Below are positions 44,365-55,130 of a DNA stretch of 64,000 nt, piece by piece. The translations under genes and the position numbers were made by a program. Positions within the stretch are counted from its first letter, which is position 1; each line of letters begins with the position of its first letter. Source of the stretch: Alphaproteobacteria bacterium (GTDB lineage: Bacteria; Pseudomonadota; Alphaproteobacteria; Micavibrionales; Micavibrionaceae); contig JAJFGU010000021.1 of assembly GCA_021775955.1 (NCBI GenBank), positions 115,702-179,701 on the forward strand, written 5' to 3'. The notes below the pieces were generated by a model, which worked only from the letters and a program-made list of their open reading frames with translations, was not told the DNA's origin and made no database searches.

Positions 44365-46440
44365 CTAAGGCCCAGATCCTCCTGTAAACGACATAAACAC
44401 AACCGCAAGAATAACAACCGAAGAAATGATACTGGATACCACAGCCGCTACAGATCGACCGGTTTGCCGCCCGAAAGTGCTTTTATTCGCAAGCTTCACT
44501 TCCAGATGCTTGTACTCTTTCCTAAGGCTGGCATGTTCACGCATCGCACTAACAAATGCCTGATGATCTTTATTGAGCACTTCAGGACTGTCCAAAATTG
44601 CCGCCATCTTTACAAGATCGCCGCTTTCCCCAAACTTTCTAATGTTTTTTTCAAGCTTTTCCCTGATATCACTATCATGGTAGCGCTCATAAACCGCCGG
44701 CAGCATTTCTACAAACACTTTTGCAATGCCGGGGTAAGGTGGAAGGCTCGATCTTTTCTGGATCGTCGCAAGACATTTCAGGTTACCGAGGATTTTTTTG
44801 TAATCTTCGCTGGAGTTTAGATCATACAAATAAGAATCTATACTTTTGCGGTCTGTAACGGACAAAAAGGCAGCGCTGTGCCTATCCAGGAAAAGGGCCG
44901 GCTCTTTCCCTTTCTGACACATGTCTTCAAAAGCACGCATCATACCTTCAGGGTTAAGAACAAAATAATCCGAAAACTTTTCGCTCAGACACGGCGATTC
45001 AGGATTGAGAATATACAGGCATCTTTCAATTCCCTGACCCATCTTGTTTTGCCGGAGTGCATTTCTACAAGCATCGAAACGACCGAGAATGGAAGCAACG
45101 TCAAGGAAGGTGTTGTCCTGCGCAGCAGCCCAGTTTAACACCAGACCCGATGAAACAATCTCAACAAAAGCGCTCACGTCTTCCTTCAAAGCAATTAACT
45201 TATTAAGCAGGGGCCCGGCCCCGTCCCCCATTATTTTTATACCTTTATAACGAGCCGGCGCATTCGGATCGAGAAGGATCGATATATTGCTAAGAAGCCG
45301 CTCACTGTACCCTGTGCCTCGCCCGGCATCGCGCGCGAGCTGTATAACACCCTCAAGCGCCTCGGCTTTCTCTCCATCCTCCAGAGCCCTGATAAGCCAT
45401 TGCTCCAAAACGCCTTCTTCTATCAAAACCAGCGCCTCGGCCGGCTCTTTTTCAAAGTCCATGGCCAGATAAGGAAGCTGAAAGTACTTGTTCTCTCCCA
45501 ATGTAATCGCCCGTGGTGCTTTTTTCTGCTTAATGGCCTGTTTCGGGCTAAGACGCACACCATCCATCCATGACATTATTTCTTCAACAGTCCATCTTTG
45601 TGTAGGGTCATCATGCAAAAGCCCTCTCAGCAACTCCAGAATAGACCCTGTAAACCTGTCTTTCCCTGTAACCGCTGAATAACTTCCAGACTCCATTTTC
45701 TTCTTTACAATGTCCTCTGCACTTAACCCTTCCAGGGGATCGTTGGTCCGCATAATCACAGCAATACACACACCCAGGGAATACAGGTCATCGGCCTGCG
45801 TTCCATCCCCACGGCCGATGGGATCAGCCATCCCTCTTTCAATCGTTTCATACACGACCGGCTGAGAATACGAAGAGGGAACAGACAAGCAATCACCCAA
45901 TATTATTTTTTCAACTTTCTCAGCACCACCATCAAACATGTTGGATGACCTGATATTTCCGTGAACAAAATCTTTATCTCTAAAATCCTGAAGAATATTC
46001 ATCATGGAGGGCATAATAACCTCCATAACCTGCTCCTGTTTCCACCCCAGACCCGTTTCCTTATCTTCGGTCATTAGTGGTTTTCCCAGATTTTTTTCAT
46101 ACACGAAAATATAGCGCTCCTGATTGGCGGGGGGCCAGAACACAACCCCCTTCCTGACAACATTGGCCATCTCAGGATTAATAATACCGGTATATACCGA
46201 AGCCGCTTTCAGACGCGGGGTGAGATGTCGTTCACAAACAAGAACAAACAAGTCGGGTGGGACATTGTTCTTGCCCACAGCGTCATAGGCTTTAACGTCG
46301 CCATTATTGTATTGTGGTAACGGTTTGCCAGAGAAAATCTCGATATTTTCCCCCATCTGAACCGACGCGCCGCGCGGAGCTTTTTTTTCCGGCGCCGGCT
46401 GCGTCTTTTCTTCCGTTTCCTGCGGTTCTTCTGAGGTCAT
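44365..46440 (-). CDS. Membrane-anchored protein-kinase-like protein, probable pseudokinase
   Basis: A 691-residue protein. Residues about 35-290 have a protein-kinase layout: the catalytic loop position reads HGNIRSSN (160-167) instead of HRDxKxxN, with Asn in place of the catalytic Asp; the DFG position reads GDC (182-184); DDLYSLGV (217-224) and the C-lobe LLRGLLHDDPTQRWTVEEI are conserved. A glycine-rich loop is not seen. Residues 300-640 are helical. One membrane segment lies at about 664-684, so the protein is C-tail anchored with the kinase-like part in the cytoplasm. Loss of the catalytic Asp suggests a pseudokinase that acts as scaffold or ligand sensor. Confidence 0.75.
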   Translation of the reverse strand: MTSEEPQETEEKTQPAPEKKAPRGASVQMGENIEIFSGKPLPQYNNGDVKAYDAVGKNNVPPDLFVLVCERHLTPRLKAASVYTGIINPEMANVVRKGVVFWPPANQERYIFVYEKNLGKPLMTEDKETGLGWKQEQVMEVIMPSMMNILQDFRDKDFVHGNIRSSNMFDGGAEKVEKIILGDCLSVPSSYSQPVVYETIERGMADPIGRGDGTQADDLYSLGVCIAVIMRTNDPLEGLSAEDIVKKKMESGSYSAVTGKDRFTGSILELLRGLLHDDPTQRWTVEEIMSWMDGVRLSPKQAIKQKKAPRAITLGENKYFQLPYLAMDFEKEPAEALVLIEEGVLEQWLIRALEDGEKAEALEGVIQLARDAGRGTGYSERLLSNISILLDPNAPARYKGIKIMGDGAGPLLNKLIALKEDVSAFVEIVSSGLVLNWAAAQDNTFLDVASILGRFDACRNALRQNKMGQGIERCLYILNPESPCLSEKFSDYFVLNPEGMMRAFEDMCQKGKEPALFLDRHSAAFLSVTDRKSIDSYLYDLNSSEDYKKILGNLKCLATIQKRSSLPPYPGIAKVFVEMLPAVYERYHDSDIREKLEKNIRKFGESGDLVKMAAILDSPEVLNKDHQAFVSAMREHASLRKEYKHLEVKLANKSTFGRQTGRSVAAVVSSIISSVVILAVVFMSFTGGSGP

Positions 46441-46573
46441 AAGGTGAAAACCCTTACATCAATGTGACGGTCTTAAGTACAAAGACCTGTGTATTATAAA
46501 GTGTAAGGGCGATTGAGGAAAAAGTAAAACTTATAGATAACCAGCCAGATAGCAGCTAGATAACCAACCACTA

Positions 46574-47866
46574 TTACCCCAGAAAGGGGTCATGCATCAA
46601 AATGGTGTCGTCACGCTCGGGACTCGTTGATAATAAGGTAACAGGAGCACCAATCAACTCTTCTACATGACGGACATATTTCACCGCCTCGGCAGGCAAC
46701 TCGGCCCAGCTGCGGGCGCCACGTGTGCTTTCTTTCCAACCCGATACCGTCTCATAAACGGGCTGAACGCGCTCCTGTTCTACCTGCGAAGATGGAAAGT
46801 AATCTAGGCTCTTACCCTCCAGCTCATAGCCGACACAAATCTTCAGCTCCTCCAACCCATCCAGAACATCCAGTTTGGTCAAAGCAATTCCATGAATACC
46901 GCCAATCTTGACCGCCTGGCGCACCATCACCGCATCGAACCACCCACAACGCCGCTTACGCCCGGTCACTGTGCCAAACTCATGACCACGCTCACCCAGA
47001 AAAATACCAACTTCATTATCCTGCTCGGTTGGAAAAGGCCCCTCGCCAACGCGGGTTGTATAGGCTTTGGTAATCCCCAGAACATAATTCACAGCATCCG
47101 GCCCCATCCCGGACCCTGTCGCCGCCTGTCCGGCATGCATATTCGAGGATGTTACAAAAGGATAAGTGCCGTGATCGATATCCAGCATCATCCCCTGTGC
47201 GCCCTCAAACAAAATTTTCTTTCCCTGGCGCCGCGCCTCATCCAGTGTTTTCCAGACCACTCCGGTATAACTTAAAACCTCATCCGCGACCGCCATTAGC
47301 CTGCTGTAAATCTCATCCACATTGACCGTGTCAGCACCCAAACCCTTTAGCAAAGCATTGTGATGGGCCACCATCTGCTCGAGTTTTTCTTTTAAAATCT
47401 CCGGGTGGCGCAAATCGCATACACGAATGCCGCGCCGCGCAACTTTATCTTCATAGGCCGGGCCAATGCCGCGCTTTGTTGTACCAATAGAGCCTTTGCC
47501 GCGAATTTTTTCCAATGCACCATCCAGAACCTGGTGGACCGGCAGAATCAAATGGGCATTTTCTGCAATCATCAGTTTATCAGGATTAACCTCAACACCT
47601 TTGCCGCGCACAGTCTCAATTTCTTCCAGCAGCGCCCACGGATCAACAACAACACCATTGCCGATCACAGACAATTTGCTTTTGCGAACAATACCCGAAG
47701 GCAAAAGACTGAGCTTGTAAGTGACGCCATCAATCACCAATGTGTGTCCGGCATTGTGTCCACCCTGAAAACGCACCACCACATCGGCGCGCGATGACAG
47801 CCAGTCGACAATCTTTCCTTTTCCTTCATCGCCCCATTGGGACCCGATAACAGCTACATTGGCCAT
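46574..47866 (-). CDS. purA: Adenylosuccinate synthetase PurA
   Basis: A 430-residue enzyme, the usual length, that converts IMP and aspartate with GTP to adenylosuccinate in AMP synthesis. The N-terminal [14 protein letters not shown] phosphate-binding motif, the GHNAGHT catalytic His motif and [13 protein letters not shown] are intact. The ATG directly follows the hisZ stop (TAAATG), with an AGGAG site inside the end of hisZ, so it is coupled to hisZ. Confidence 0.97.
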   Translation of the reverse strand: MANVAVIGSQWGDEGKGKIVDWLSSRADVVVRFQGGHNAGHTLVIDGVTYKLSLLPSGIVRKSKLSVIGNGVVVDPWALLEEIETVRGKGVEVNPDKLMIAENAHLILPVHQVLDGALEKIRGKGSIGTTKRGIGPAYEDKVARRGIRVCDLRHPEILKEKLEQMVAHHNALLKGLGADTVNVDEIYSRLMAVADEVLSYTGVVWKTLDEARRQGKKILFEGAQGMMLDIDHGTYPFVTSSNMHAGQAATGSGMGPDAVNYVLGITKAYTTRVGEGPFPTEQDNEVGIFLGERGHEFGTVTGRKRRCGWFDAVMVRQAVKIGGIHGIALTKLDVLDGLEELKICVGYELEGKSLDYFPSSQVEQERVQPVYETVSGWKESTRGARSWAELPAEAVKYVRHVEELIGAPVTLLSTSPERDDTILMHDPFLG

Positions 47867-49021
47867 TTAAATCTCCTCAACCTTTCCGTCCTTATATATA
47901 TGGGTACATTTCCCCGGACTACTATCGCCTGCACTTCCGCGCACGACAATCCGGCCCTCTTCCTGCAAGCTGCGCATAACATCCCAACCCTCACCAGCCG
48001 GCACAAAAACTTTTTCCGTTGGCTCCAGCGCCGGCAGAGCCTTTCTGATCGTGTCCATATAAAGCGTGAAACCGGTCGCCGTTTCGCCTTCGCCCTCATC
48101 ACCAAAGCGCACATCGTAACGCCCGCCGCGCCCAAGCTCTCCACGCACATCTTTGGCAAACAAAGTAAAGCCGATGGTGCTGTGATACTCAAACCCCTTG
48201 CTTTCCAGCGGATCAATCGCAATCGCAACATCGCTCATTTTCAACTCGCCCAAAGCCTTTTTCAAACCATCATAAACGCTCTGAAGATTTTGAACATCGT
48301 CTGAAAGCGATCCCGGCAAGTTAATATCCGCAATCGCCTTCAAAGCTGAGCCCGCCTCACCCGCTGCGCCGATAAGCCCGCTTAATACATCCGAAAGCGG
48401 CCCCGCGACTTTAGCAACTCCGTCATATTCCCGGCGCCCGATCGCCGCCTCGATACCGGATCTTTCAGACTCTGCAACATCAAAACCATCAAACAATTTT
48501 CGCGCCAGCTGCGGAATGGTCAGATCAATCGTCAGCGATTCCAGGCCCAGCGCCTTTAATCCAACAAGCGCCACCACGCAGCTTTCAATCTCAGCCTCCA
48601 GCCCTTGCGCGCCGATCAGCTCGCAGCCGACCTGACAAAACTGACGTTCGGTTCTTTGCTGGCCGCTTTTGGTGCGCAGAACATCATTGGCATAAGCCAG
48701 CCGCAAAGGCCGTGCTTCACCCGCCAGCCGTGAAGACGCAATCCGTGCGGTTTGCGGCGTAATATCGGAGCGAATACCCATCATACGGTGCGTCACCGGG
48801 TCCATCAGCCGGAACGTTTCATGCGAAAGCGAAGCCCCCGGCCCTGGCGCCAGCAGGCTGTCTTCAAATTCCACCAGTGGCGGTTTGATGCGTTCATAGC
48901 CAAAAGCGGAGAATTTCTGCATGAGAGTCCCGATAGCCTGCAGCTCCTGCTCCGCCTCGGGCGGCAGCAGATCGACAAACCCGCTCGGCAGTAATGCCAG
49001 ATGTGTATCCTGCTTGCTCAT
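47867..49021 (-). CDS. hisZ: ATP phosphoribosyltransferase regulatory subunit HisZ
   Basis: A 384-residue class II aaRS-like protein. The start (LPSGFVDLLPPEAEQE) and MGIRSDITPQTARIASSRL match the HisZ family, a histidyl-tRNA synthetase paralogue that lacks aminoacylation and regulates the short HisG in histidine synthesis. No HisG is nearby. PurA follows without a gap. Confidence 0.9.
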   Translation of the reverse strand: MSKQDTHLALLPSGFVDLLPPEAEQELQAIGTLMQKFSAFGYERIKPPLVEFEDSLLAPGPGASLSHETFRLMDPVTHRMMGIRSDITPQTARIASSRLAGEARPLRLAYANDVLRTKSGQQRTERQFCQVGCELIGAQGLEAEIESCVVALVGLKALGLESLTIDLTIPQLARKLFDGFDVAESERSGIEAAIGRREYDGVAKVAGPLSDVLSGLIGAAGEAGSALKAIADINLPGSLSDDVQNLQSVYDGLKKALGELKMSDVAIAIDPLESKGFEYHSTIGFTLFAKDVRGELGRGGRYDVRFGDEGEGETATGFTLYMDTIRKALPALEPTEKVFVPAGEGWDVMRSLQEEGRIVVRGSAGDSSPGKCTHIYKDGKVEEI

Positions 49022-49113
49022 AGTCTTTTACGTGTTGTTGGGAGTACGTTGATCCCTAAGTGGGATACGGTAAATAAGACCGAATGTCAACGATTTAGCA
49101 CCTCCTGTCTCAA

Positions 49114-49212
49114 ACCGTCATCGCCTGAATTCGGACAACGAATTCTAAGGCGATCCATATACCATGGGTAGATTCCCTTAGAATTTTTGTAAGAAATTCA
49201 GGGAATGACGGT
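49114..49212. repeat. Palindromic repeat upstream of hisZ
   Basis: ACCGTCATCGCCTGAATTC (49114-49132) pairs with GAAATTCAGGGAATGACGGT (49193-49212) with a few mismatches, and AATTCTAAGG (49141-49150) pairs perfectly with CCTTAGAATT (49176-49185). It lies between thiD and hisZ. It shares the CGTCAT end with repeats at 31462 and 55173. Confidence 0.75.
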
Positions 49213-49231
49213 GAAAATATGAGGTCTAAAC

Positions 49232-50059
49232 CTAAGCGGCAGATTCACTAAGAGGCTGAATGGAATTATCAGGCTCAACGCGGTGGTTTAAGGGTCCAAA
49301 ACCCTCGCCAATCAGCTCACCATGCTCGATGGCCTTATGAACAAAGGCCCGCGCCTGCGAAAACGCTTCGCGTGGCCCCAGACCTTGCGCCATACCCATG
49401 GCGATACCGGCCGACAACGTCGTCCCGGCCCCGTGCGTCGCGCGGCTTTCCATCTTTTTATATTGATAAACCTTGGTACCGTCATCGTCGGCCAGCACAT
49501 CATAGATATCGGTATCAGCAATCGAGCCGCCTTTTAAGATAACCGTCTGCGCCCCCAGCGTGCGCAGCGTTTCCGCAGCATGAACCATGCCATCAACATC
49601 CTTGATGGTTAAGCCGGACAAATCCTGCGCCTCAGTAATATTCGGCGTCAGCACATGCCCCCGGATCAGCAAACGCCGCTTCAGCGCATCACGCGCTTCC
49701 TTGTCAATAATAGAGCCGCTTGCGCGACTGGTCATGACCGGGTCGATGACCACCTGAATATCGCTGCCTTGAATTTCGTCAAGAATATCGCCGACTATAT
49801 CTATGATTGCGGTGTTGGAGAGCATGCCCGCCTTGATCACCTGCGGCTTAATGTCAGCAAGAACTTTTTCAATCTGGCCGCGCACAATATCCGTTGGAAT
49901 AATATGAATGTCATGCACACCTTTTGTGTCCTGAACGGATACGGCTGTGACTGCCGTCGCGGCATAGCCACCAAAAGCCTGCGCCGTTTTAACATCGGCC
50001 TGAATACCTGTCCCGGCACAGGAATCCGACTGACCAATACATAAAATCTTTGCAACCAT
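49232..50059 (-). CDS. thiD: Hydroxymethylpyrimidine/phosphomethylpyrimidine kinase ThiD
   Basis: A 275-residue ribokinase-fold enzyme that phosphorylates HMP and HMP-P in thiamine synthesis. The ligand motif near the start (GQSDSCAGTGIQADVKTAQAFG), the DPVMTSRASGSII segment and the anion-hole ATHGAGTTLSAGIA are present. No other thi gene is adjacent. It follows glmM by 33 bases on the same strand. Confidence 0.92.
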   Translation of the reverse strand: MVAKILCIGQSDSCAGTGIQADVKTAQAFGGYAATAVTAVSVQDTKGVHDIHIIPTDIVRGQIEKVLADIKPQVIKAGMLSNTAIIDIVGDILDEIQGSDIQVVIDPVMTSRASGSIIDKEARDALKRRLLIRGHVLTPNITEAQDLSGLTIKDVDGMVHAAETLRTLGAQTVILKGGSIADTDIYDVLADDDGTKVYQYKKMESRATHGAGTTLSAGIAMGMAQGLGPREAFSQARAFVHKAIEHGELIGEGFGPLNHRVEPDNSIQPLSESAA

Positions 50060-50092
50060 TATGAGAATCCCTTTCTGACAAACCCTGTAAGC

Positions 50093-51454
50093 CTATGCGC
50101 TTTGCGCCGCCTTTTCAATCACTGCGCATAAATCACCGACAATATTTTCCACTGTTTCCTGATTATCGCCTTCTGCCATCACGCGTATCACAGGCTCAGT
50201 ACCGGACGCGCGCACCAAAACACGGCCTTCTTTAACCAAAGACTTTTCAGCCCGCTCAATCGCCTCCTGCACTTGTGTGCTGTCCAGCGGCATGCCGTTT
50301 TCAAAGCGAACACTGCGCAGAATCTGCGGCAGAGGCGTAAACAAATTCAGCGCTTCACTCGCCGGTTGATTTTTTGCCTTTAACACGGCCAGAGCATGCA
50401 ACGCCGCCAGCAGACCATCGCCGGTTGTTGAATAATCCGATAAAATAATATGACCCGATTGTTCACCGCCAACATTATAGCCGCCTGCGCGCATCGCCTC
50501 CACAACATAGCGATCACCGACCGGAGTGCGCAGCATCTTGATTTTGTTTTTGTCCAGAAATCTCTCCAGCCCTAAATTCGACATCACTGTCGAGACAATG
50601 CCGTCACCCTTGAGTAAACCCTGTTCTTTCCACGACATCGCCAGCGCCGCCATAATCTGGTCACCGTCAATCTTATTGCCTTTTTCATCAACCATGATCA
50701 GGCGGTCAGCATCACCATCAAGTGCAATCCCGACATCGGCGCCATGTTCGACCACGGCCTCCTGTAATTTCTCTGTCGCCGTCGCGCCGCAGCCATCATT
50801 GATATTACGGCCATTGGGCTTATCACCGATGGCGATCACTTCGGCCTCAAGCTCCCACAGCACCATCGGTGCCACTTTGTAACCCGCGCCATTGGCGCAA
50901 TCGACGACGATCTTGAGCCCTTCCAGACTTTTGCCTTTGGGGAAACTGCGCTTAATCGATTCCACATAGCGCCCCAGCGCATCGTCCAGACGCTGCGCCT
51001 TGCCGAGTTTTTCCGGCGCCACGAGGTCTTTGCTGATATCACCTTCGAGCTTTTCCTCAATCGCCTGTTCAATCTCATCGGCCAGCTTATACCCGTCGGG
51101 GCCGAATAATTTAATACCATTATCGTCATATAAATTATGCGAGGCCGAAATCATCACACCGATATCGGCGCGCAGGCTTTGGGTCAGTTTGGCAATGCCG
51201 GGTGTCGGGATCGGACCGGTCAAAATAACCTCCAGCCCCATCGACAAAAATCCGGCCGTAAGAGCCTGCTCCAGCATATAGCACGAGAGCCGCGTATCCT
51301 TGCCGATCACCACCCGGTCGGTCTGATCGCCGCCCCGGCGCTGTTTGAGGACAAAGGCCGTGGCCATGGCGACCTTCAGCGCCATCTCCGCCGTCATCGG
51401 AAATGTGTTGGCCTGGCCGCGTATGCCGTCTGTGCCGAAATATTTACGTGTCAT
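50093..51454 (-). CDS. glmM: Phosphoglucosamine mutase GlmM
   Basis: A 453-residue enzyme converting glucosamine-6-P to glucosamine-1-P for peptidoglycan and LPS. The active-site Ser motif is [18 protein letters not shown], and metal binding is in ALDGDADR. The start ([13 protein letters not shown]) is canonical; the ATG at 51454 is used rather than an upstream in-frame TTG that lies in the adjacent repeat. No ribosome site precedes it, because the inverted repeat 51457-51732 ends at the start codon. It is normally next to ftsH. Confidence 0.96.
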   Translation of the reverse strand: MTRKYFGTDGIRGQANTFPMTAEMALKVAMATAFVLKQRRGGDQTDRVVIGKDTRLSCYMLEQALTAGFLSMGLEVILTGPIPTPGIAKLTQSLRADIGVMISASHNLYDDNGIKLFGPDGYKLADEIEQAIEEKLEGDISKDLVAPEKLGKAQRLDDALGRYVESIKRSFPKGKSLEGLKIVVDCANGAGYKVAPMVLWELEAEVIAIGDKPNGRNINDGCGATATEKLQEAVVEHGADVGIALDGDADRLIMVDEKGNKIDGDQIMAALAMSWKEQGLLKGDGIVSTVMSNLGLERFLDKNKIKMLRTPVGDRYVVEAMRAGGYNVGGEQSGHIILSDYSTTGDGLLAALHALAVLKAKNQPASEALNLFTPLPQILRSVRFENGMPLDSTQVQEAIERAEKSLVKEGRVLVRASGTEPVIRVMAEGDNQETVENIVGDLCAVIEKAAQSA

Positions 51455-51456
51455 GT

Positions 51457-51732
51457 CTAGGGTCAAAACTCACTACTAACATGGATTTTGCGCCAGCGAA
51501 TTTTTGATGACTGTTTGTAAAAGCCGCGCACGGCCCTAGTTAATCTAAGGCCAAGCGGTTTGAGCAAACAGGCACAAAAATTCGCCGCGCCCAAGGGGTA
51601 AGAATATGACAGTAAATCTACAACGTCAAACAGCCTTGAAAGTGGATAAACACTTCCTGGCACCTGCTTTCCTTGTATCTTTACTGTCATATTCTTACAA
51701 AATCTCATGTTAGTAGTGAGTTTTGACCCTGG
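51457..51732. repeat. Inverted-repeat element with nested stems
   Basis: A 276-base element between glmM and the unknown genes. The ends (51457-51483 and 51706-51732) are 27-bp inverted repeats with one mismatch. Internally 51490-51506 pairs with 51575-51590, CTGTTTG (51511-51517) with CAAACAG (51565-51571), and 51598-51616 with 51680-51698 (19-bp perfect). It probably is a MITE-like or other mobile palindrome; no transposase is present. An 81-codon ORF inside follows the repeat and is not accepted. Confidence 0.85.
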
Positions 51733-51861
51733 TCCTTTATGGGGCTGTTTTACCCGCGAAACCGCGATAAAGCAAAGAAAATAGGTGAAATGAAGCTTTG
51801 TGCTTGCATAATAACGGGCCTCATGTTACGAAAATTCTTTTTTAGGTTATGGGAAGATATA

Positions 51862-52176
51862 ATGTTACCAGGAAACGCAAAAAAACAGACGAATCCATTA
51901 AAGTGCCCGCTTAAATATGATTTTCAGATAGGCGGGCAAATTTTCTGGGAAGATGAAACCCCCGACTCCAAAACCCCCACGTCTGGTCACCCATACACCG
52001 TTTCCCTTTCCCTTTATGACAAGAATGGCCCAAAACGAAACCAAATACTTTTATATGAAACCAAAGGGGCCTGGCTTCGATTTAAATTCCAAACCGCAAC
52101 TCATTTAAATTCTAAAAGCTCTTCGACATATAAGTTTCGGGCGCCCGCTGTATTCTTGGACAGAACCCCTAAATAA
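51862..52176 (+). CDS. Small protein of unknown function
   Basis: A 104-residue protein in a frame that is open further upstream (to 51739); the ATG at 51862 has a GGAAG box nearby. The C-terminal part (PYTVSLSLYDKNGPKRNQILLYETKGAWLRFKF) looks like a small beta-rich domain. Not recognised. It is between the glmM repeat and the next unknown gene and is part of a block inserted between ftsH and glmM. Confidence 0.45.
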   Translation: MLPGNAKKQTNPLKCPLKYDFQIGGQIFWEDETPDSKTPTSGHPYTVSLSLYDKNGPKRNQILLYETKGAWLRFKFQTATHLNSKSSSTYKFRAPAVFLDRTPK

Positions 52177-52277
52177 CAGAACAATTTCATTCCAATCCAA
52201 GACATGATCCCCCAACTTTTGACGTCAGAGGGTGTTTTGGGGTATGGTTTCGGACTTTTACGCAAAATGAGGAAAAT

Positions 52278-53111
52278 ATGAAGCCCGCAGAAGTAAAGAT
52301 TGAAACTGTCTTTCATCAGCTTAGACAATTATCTCCCAGTTTTTTTTCGGAGGGACTTTTTGATTACCATGCCAGTCAACACAACCCTGCAGAAGGTCAT
52401 ATCAATTTAAGAGCAGGTAATGCAGAAAAAACAACGAGTTTTGGCTGCAGTTTTCTACAAACCGCAAGAGGAAATGTCGGCGTTAAAATTTATGGCCACC
52501 GTTGGCAGAGGCTGCACCTTGATTGTATGAAAAAGTTTTTAAGTTTAATGCCCACAAAAATACAGGTTTCTACTAAAAAGAATGGCTTTGACTTTATTTT
52601 ACCAGCCGACGATCTTCGCACATCTTTGCTTGATCTCCTTACAGTCCTTCAACCGGTAATGCCCGCGGGACTGGACGCAATGGCAGATGAAAACCAGAAA
52701 CGTTTTGCCTATAGCTTACAAACAATGCTGGAAGGCACCCCCTGGCAGGTCAGCAATCATAAACTTGGCGACACACAAAGCCGTGCAACGGCGGGAGAAT
52801 ATGAGCTCGGCATCCACAGAGACCCAATCAGCAATGACGTCATCATAACTTTTATCAACGGCCTCAGTAAAAAGGCGCTGGCAGCCAGTGGAGGGGAATT
52901 AGAAACCTCTGACTCACGAATAGCTTTATTTCATAAAAAATCGTCTGTACATGCACTTAAGGTTCAGGGGAGTGACATGACGGCTCTTTGGCACGTATTT
53001 TCAACCATTGGAACGTATCTTGAGCTACAAAAGGAATATGCGAAGCTTGCAACAGAACCTCAACATGAACCTGCTGCTGCTAAGCCCCTTGAGGAACTTC
53101 TCCCCCACTAA
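52278..53111 (+). CDS. Protein of unknown function (277 residues)
   Basis: A soluble protein with no signal peptide. A good GAGGAAAAT ribosome site precedes the ATG at 52278. The sequence is mixed alpha/beta with no recognised motif; about 100-180 is helical and about 190-240 is strand-rich. It converges on ftsH and overlaps its 3' end by 32 bases. With the preceding gene it interrupts the ftsH-glmM pair. Confidence 0.7.
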   Translation: MKPAEVKIETVFHQLRQLSPSFFSEGLFDYHASQHNPAEGHINLRAGNAEKTTSFGCSFLQTARGNVGVKIYGHRWQRLHLDCMKKFLSLMPTKIQVSTKKNGFDFILPADDLRTSLLDLLTVLQPVMPAGLDAMADENQKRFAYSLQTMLEGTPWQVSNHKLGDTQSRATAGEYELGIHRDPISNDVIITFINGLSKKALAASGGELETSDSRIALFHKKSSVHALKVQGSDMTALWHVFSTIGTYLELQKEYAKLATEPQHEPAAAKPLEELLPH

Positions 53112-55020
53112 CACCGCCGCCGCCCTTTTGACCACTTGAGGGCACGGATGATTTCGGCTTCTTATCGCTCGGCTCGTCGTCATCGGCGTCTTCACGGATA
53201 ATCGGTTTACCGGCCAGAATATCTTTGATCTCATCGCCAGAGAGCATTTCATACTCGAGCAATGCCTTGGCCAGTGTGTGCAGCTCATCCATATTGTCTT
53301 TGAGAATTTTTTTCGCCTTCGCGTAAGCCTCTTCGACGATGCGCCGCACCTCCGAATCCACCAGCGCCGCGGTTTCATCCGACATGTTTTTGCTCTGCGC
53401 CACGGAATGGCCGAGAAAAACCTCTTCCTGATCCGACGTATAGCGCAGAGGGCCGAGCTTCTCGCTCATCCCCCATTCGGTGACCATACGCCTCGCCATA
53501 TTGGTGGCCATGGAAATATCGCTGCTTGCGCCGGTGGTAACTTTTTCATCGCCGAAAATCAGCTCCTCGGCTATACGTCCCCCCATCGACACAGACAGAT
53601 CCGCATGCAGTTTTTCCTTTGCCAGTGACAGGCGGTCGCCTTCGGGCAGGCGCATCACCATCCCCAACGCGCGCCCACGCGGCATAATCGTCGCCTTGTG
53701 AATGGGATCGGATGCCGGTTCATGCAGCGCGACAATCGCGTGCCCGGCCTCGTGATAAGCGGTCAGCTTTCTTTCATCCTCGGTCATCACCATGGATTTG
53801 CGCTGGGCGCCCATCATCACCTTGTCCTTGGCTTCCTCGAAATCCTCCATACTCACCACGCGCTTGTTGTAGCGCGCCGCCAGCAGAGCCGCCTCATTGA
53901 CCAGATTGGCCAGATCGGCCCCGGAAAAACCAGGCGTGCCGCGCGCAAGAACGCTGGCATCAACATTGCCCGCCATCGGCACTTTCTTCATATGCACTTT
54001 CAGAATTTTCTCGCGCCCTTTAACATCGGGCAACGGCACGACAATCTGGCGATCGAAACGCCCGGGCCGTAAAAGCGCCGGGTCCAAAACATCCGGACGG
54101 TTGGTCGCAGCTAAAATAATTACGCCTTCATTCGACTCGAATCCATCCATCTCAACAAGAAGCTGGTTCAGAGTCTGTTCGCGCTCATCATTGCCGCCGC
54201 CAAGACCGGCGCCACGATGTCTTCCGACCGCATCAATCTCGTCGATGAAAATAATGCAGGGCGCGTTTTTCTTGCCCTGTTCGAACATGTCGCGCACACG
54301 GGATGCGCCAACGCCGACAAACATCTCAACAAAATCAGAGCCCGAAATTGTAAAAAACGGCACACTGGCCTCACCGGCAACCGCCCGCGCGATAAGCGTC
54401 TTACCGGTTCCGGGCTGTCCAACCAAAAGCGCACCTTTGGGGATTTGTCCGCCCAGGCGCTGAAACTTTTGCGGGTCTTTGAGGAACTCGACAATCTCTT
54501 CAAGCTCCTGCTTGGCTTCTTCAATTCCGGCAACATCATCGAATGTCTTGCGGCCCTGCGTTTCGGTCAGCATCTTGGCGCGCGACTTGCCAAAGCCCAT
54601 CGCGCCGCCGCCTTTGCCGCCCTGCATCTGGCGCATAAACAAAATCCACACGCCGATGATTAAAAACGCGGGCAGAAGCGATATTAAAATACTAAGGAGA
54701 CTGATCTGTTCCGCCTCTTTTTCCTCAGCCTTGATCTGCACGCCGGTACCGGTCAGGCGATCAACCACATTCTCATTGGGCGGCACCTGCGTTTTGAACT
54801 GCTCACCCGAATTGGCGTAATGGCCTTCGACCTCTTCACCGCGGATAATCAGATCGGAAATGCGCCCTGCCTTGGCTTCGGCCATAAAATCGCTATAGGC
54901 GACGACTTCGCTGCTGCTGCTACCCGGCTGCTGCGCGCCCTGAAAAATATTGAACAGGAAGACCAAAAGCAGGCCGATCGCCAGCCAAAAAACCAGATTT
55001 TTACCGAATGTGTTGTTCAT
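53080..55020 (-). CDS. ftsH: ATP-dependent zinc metalloprotease FtsH
   Basis: A 646-residue membrane-bound AAA+ protease. Two N-terminal membrane segments (about 9-26 and 106-129) bracket a periplasmic domain; the AAA module has Walker A GQPGTGKT (201-208), Walker B (CIIFIDEID) and the second region of homology ([20 protein letters not shown]); the zinc site is HEAGH (423-427). The usual GPPGTGKT reads GQPGTGKT here. It degrades misfolded membrane proteins and LpxC. The usual glmM partner is displaced by an inserted block. Confidence 0.97.
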   Translation of the reverse strand: MNNTFGKNLVFWLAIGLLLVFLFNIFQGAQQPGSSSSEVVAYSDFMAEAKAGRISDLIIRGEEVEGHYANSGEQFKTQVPPNENVVDRLTGTGVQIKAEEKEAEQISLLSILISLLPAFLIIGVWILFMRQMQGGKGGGAMGFGKSRAKMLTETQGRKTFDDVAGIEEAKQELEEIVEFLKDPQKFQRLGGQIPKGALLVGQPGTGKTLIARAVAGEASVPFFTISGSDFVEMFVGVGASRVRDMFEQGKKNAPCIIFIDEIDAVGRHRGAGLGGGNDEREQTLNQLLVEMDGFESNEGVIILAATNRPDVLDPALLRPGRFDRQIVVPLPDVKGREKILKVHMKKVPMAGNVDASVLARGTPGFSGADLANLVNEAALLAARYNKRVVSMEDFEEAKDKVMMGAQRKSMVMTEDERKLTAYHEAGHAIVALHEPASDPIHKATIMPRGRALGMVMRLPEGDRLSLAKEKLHADLSVSMGGRIAEELIFGDEKVTTGASSDISMATNMARRMVTEWGMSEKLGPLRYTSDQEEVFLGHSVAQSKNMSDETAALVDSEVRRIVEEAYAKAKKILKDNMDELHTLAKALLEYEMLSGDEIKDILAGKPIIREDADDDEPSDKKPKSSVPSSGQKGGGGVSGGEVPQGA

Positions 55021-55130
55021 AAATTGCGCGCCTTTTTAAGTCCGTAGCGGACAGGTCCATTAAGTCTAGTAGGAAAGTAACGCTTTTGTCCAAGGAAACA
55101 AGGGGAATCCGGCATTTAATTGGCTTTTTT

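Noticed and set aside
31580..46440. Reading the locus as a type II or type IV secretion system instead of Tad
   Set aside because: Flp pilin, TadE pseudopilins, CpaB/CpaD/CpaE and TadB-TadC pair are specific for Tad pili.
51463..51708. 81-codon ORF on the minus strand within the inverted-repeat element
   Set aside because: It is nearly the same span as the repeat, its start lies in the terminal arm, and the stems explain the sequence; coding is not supported.
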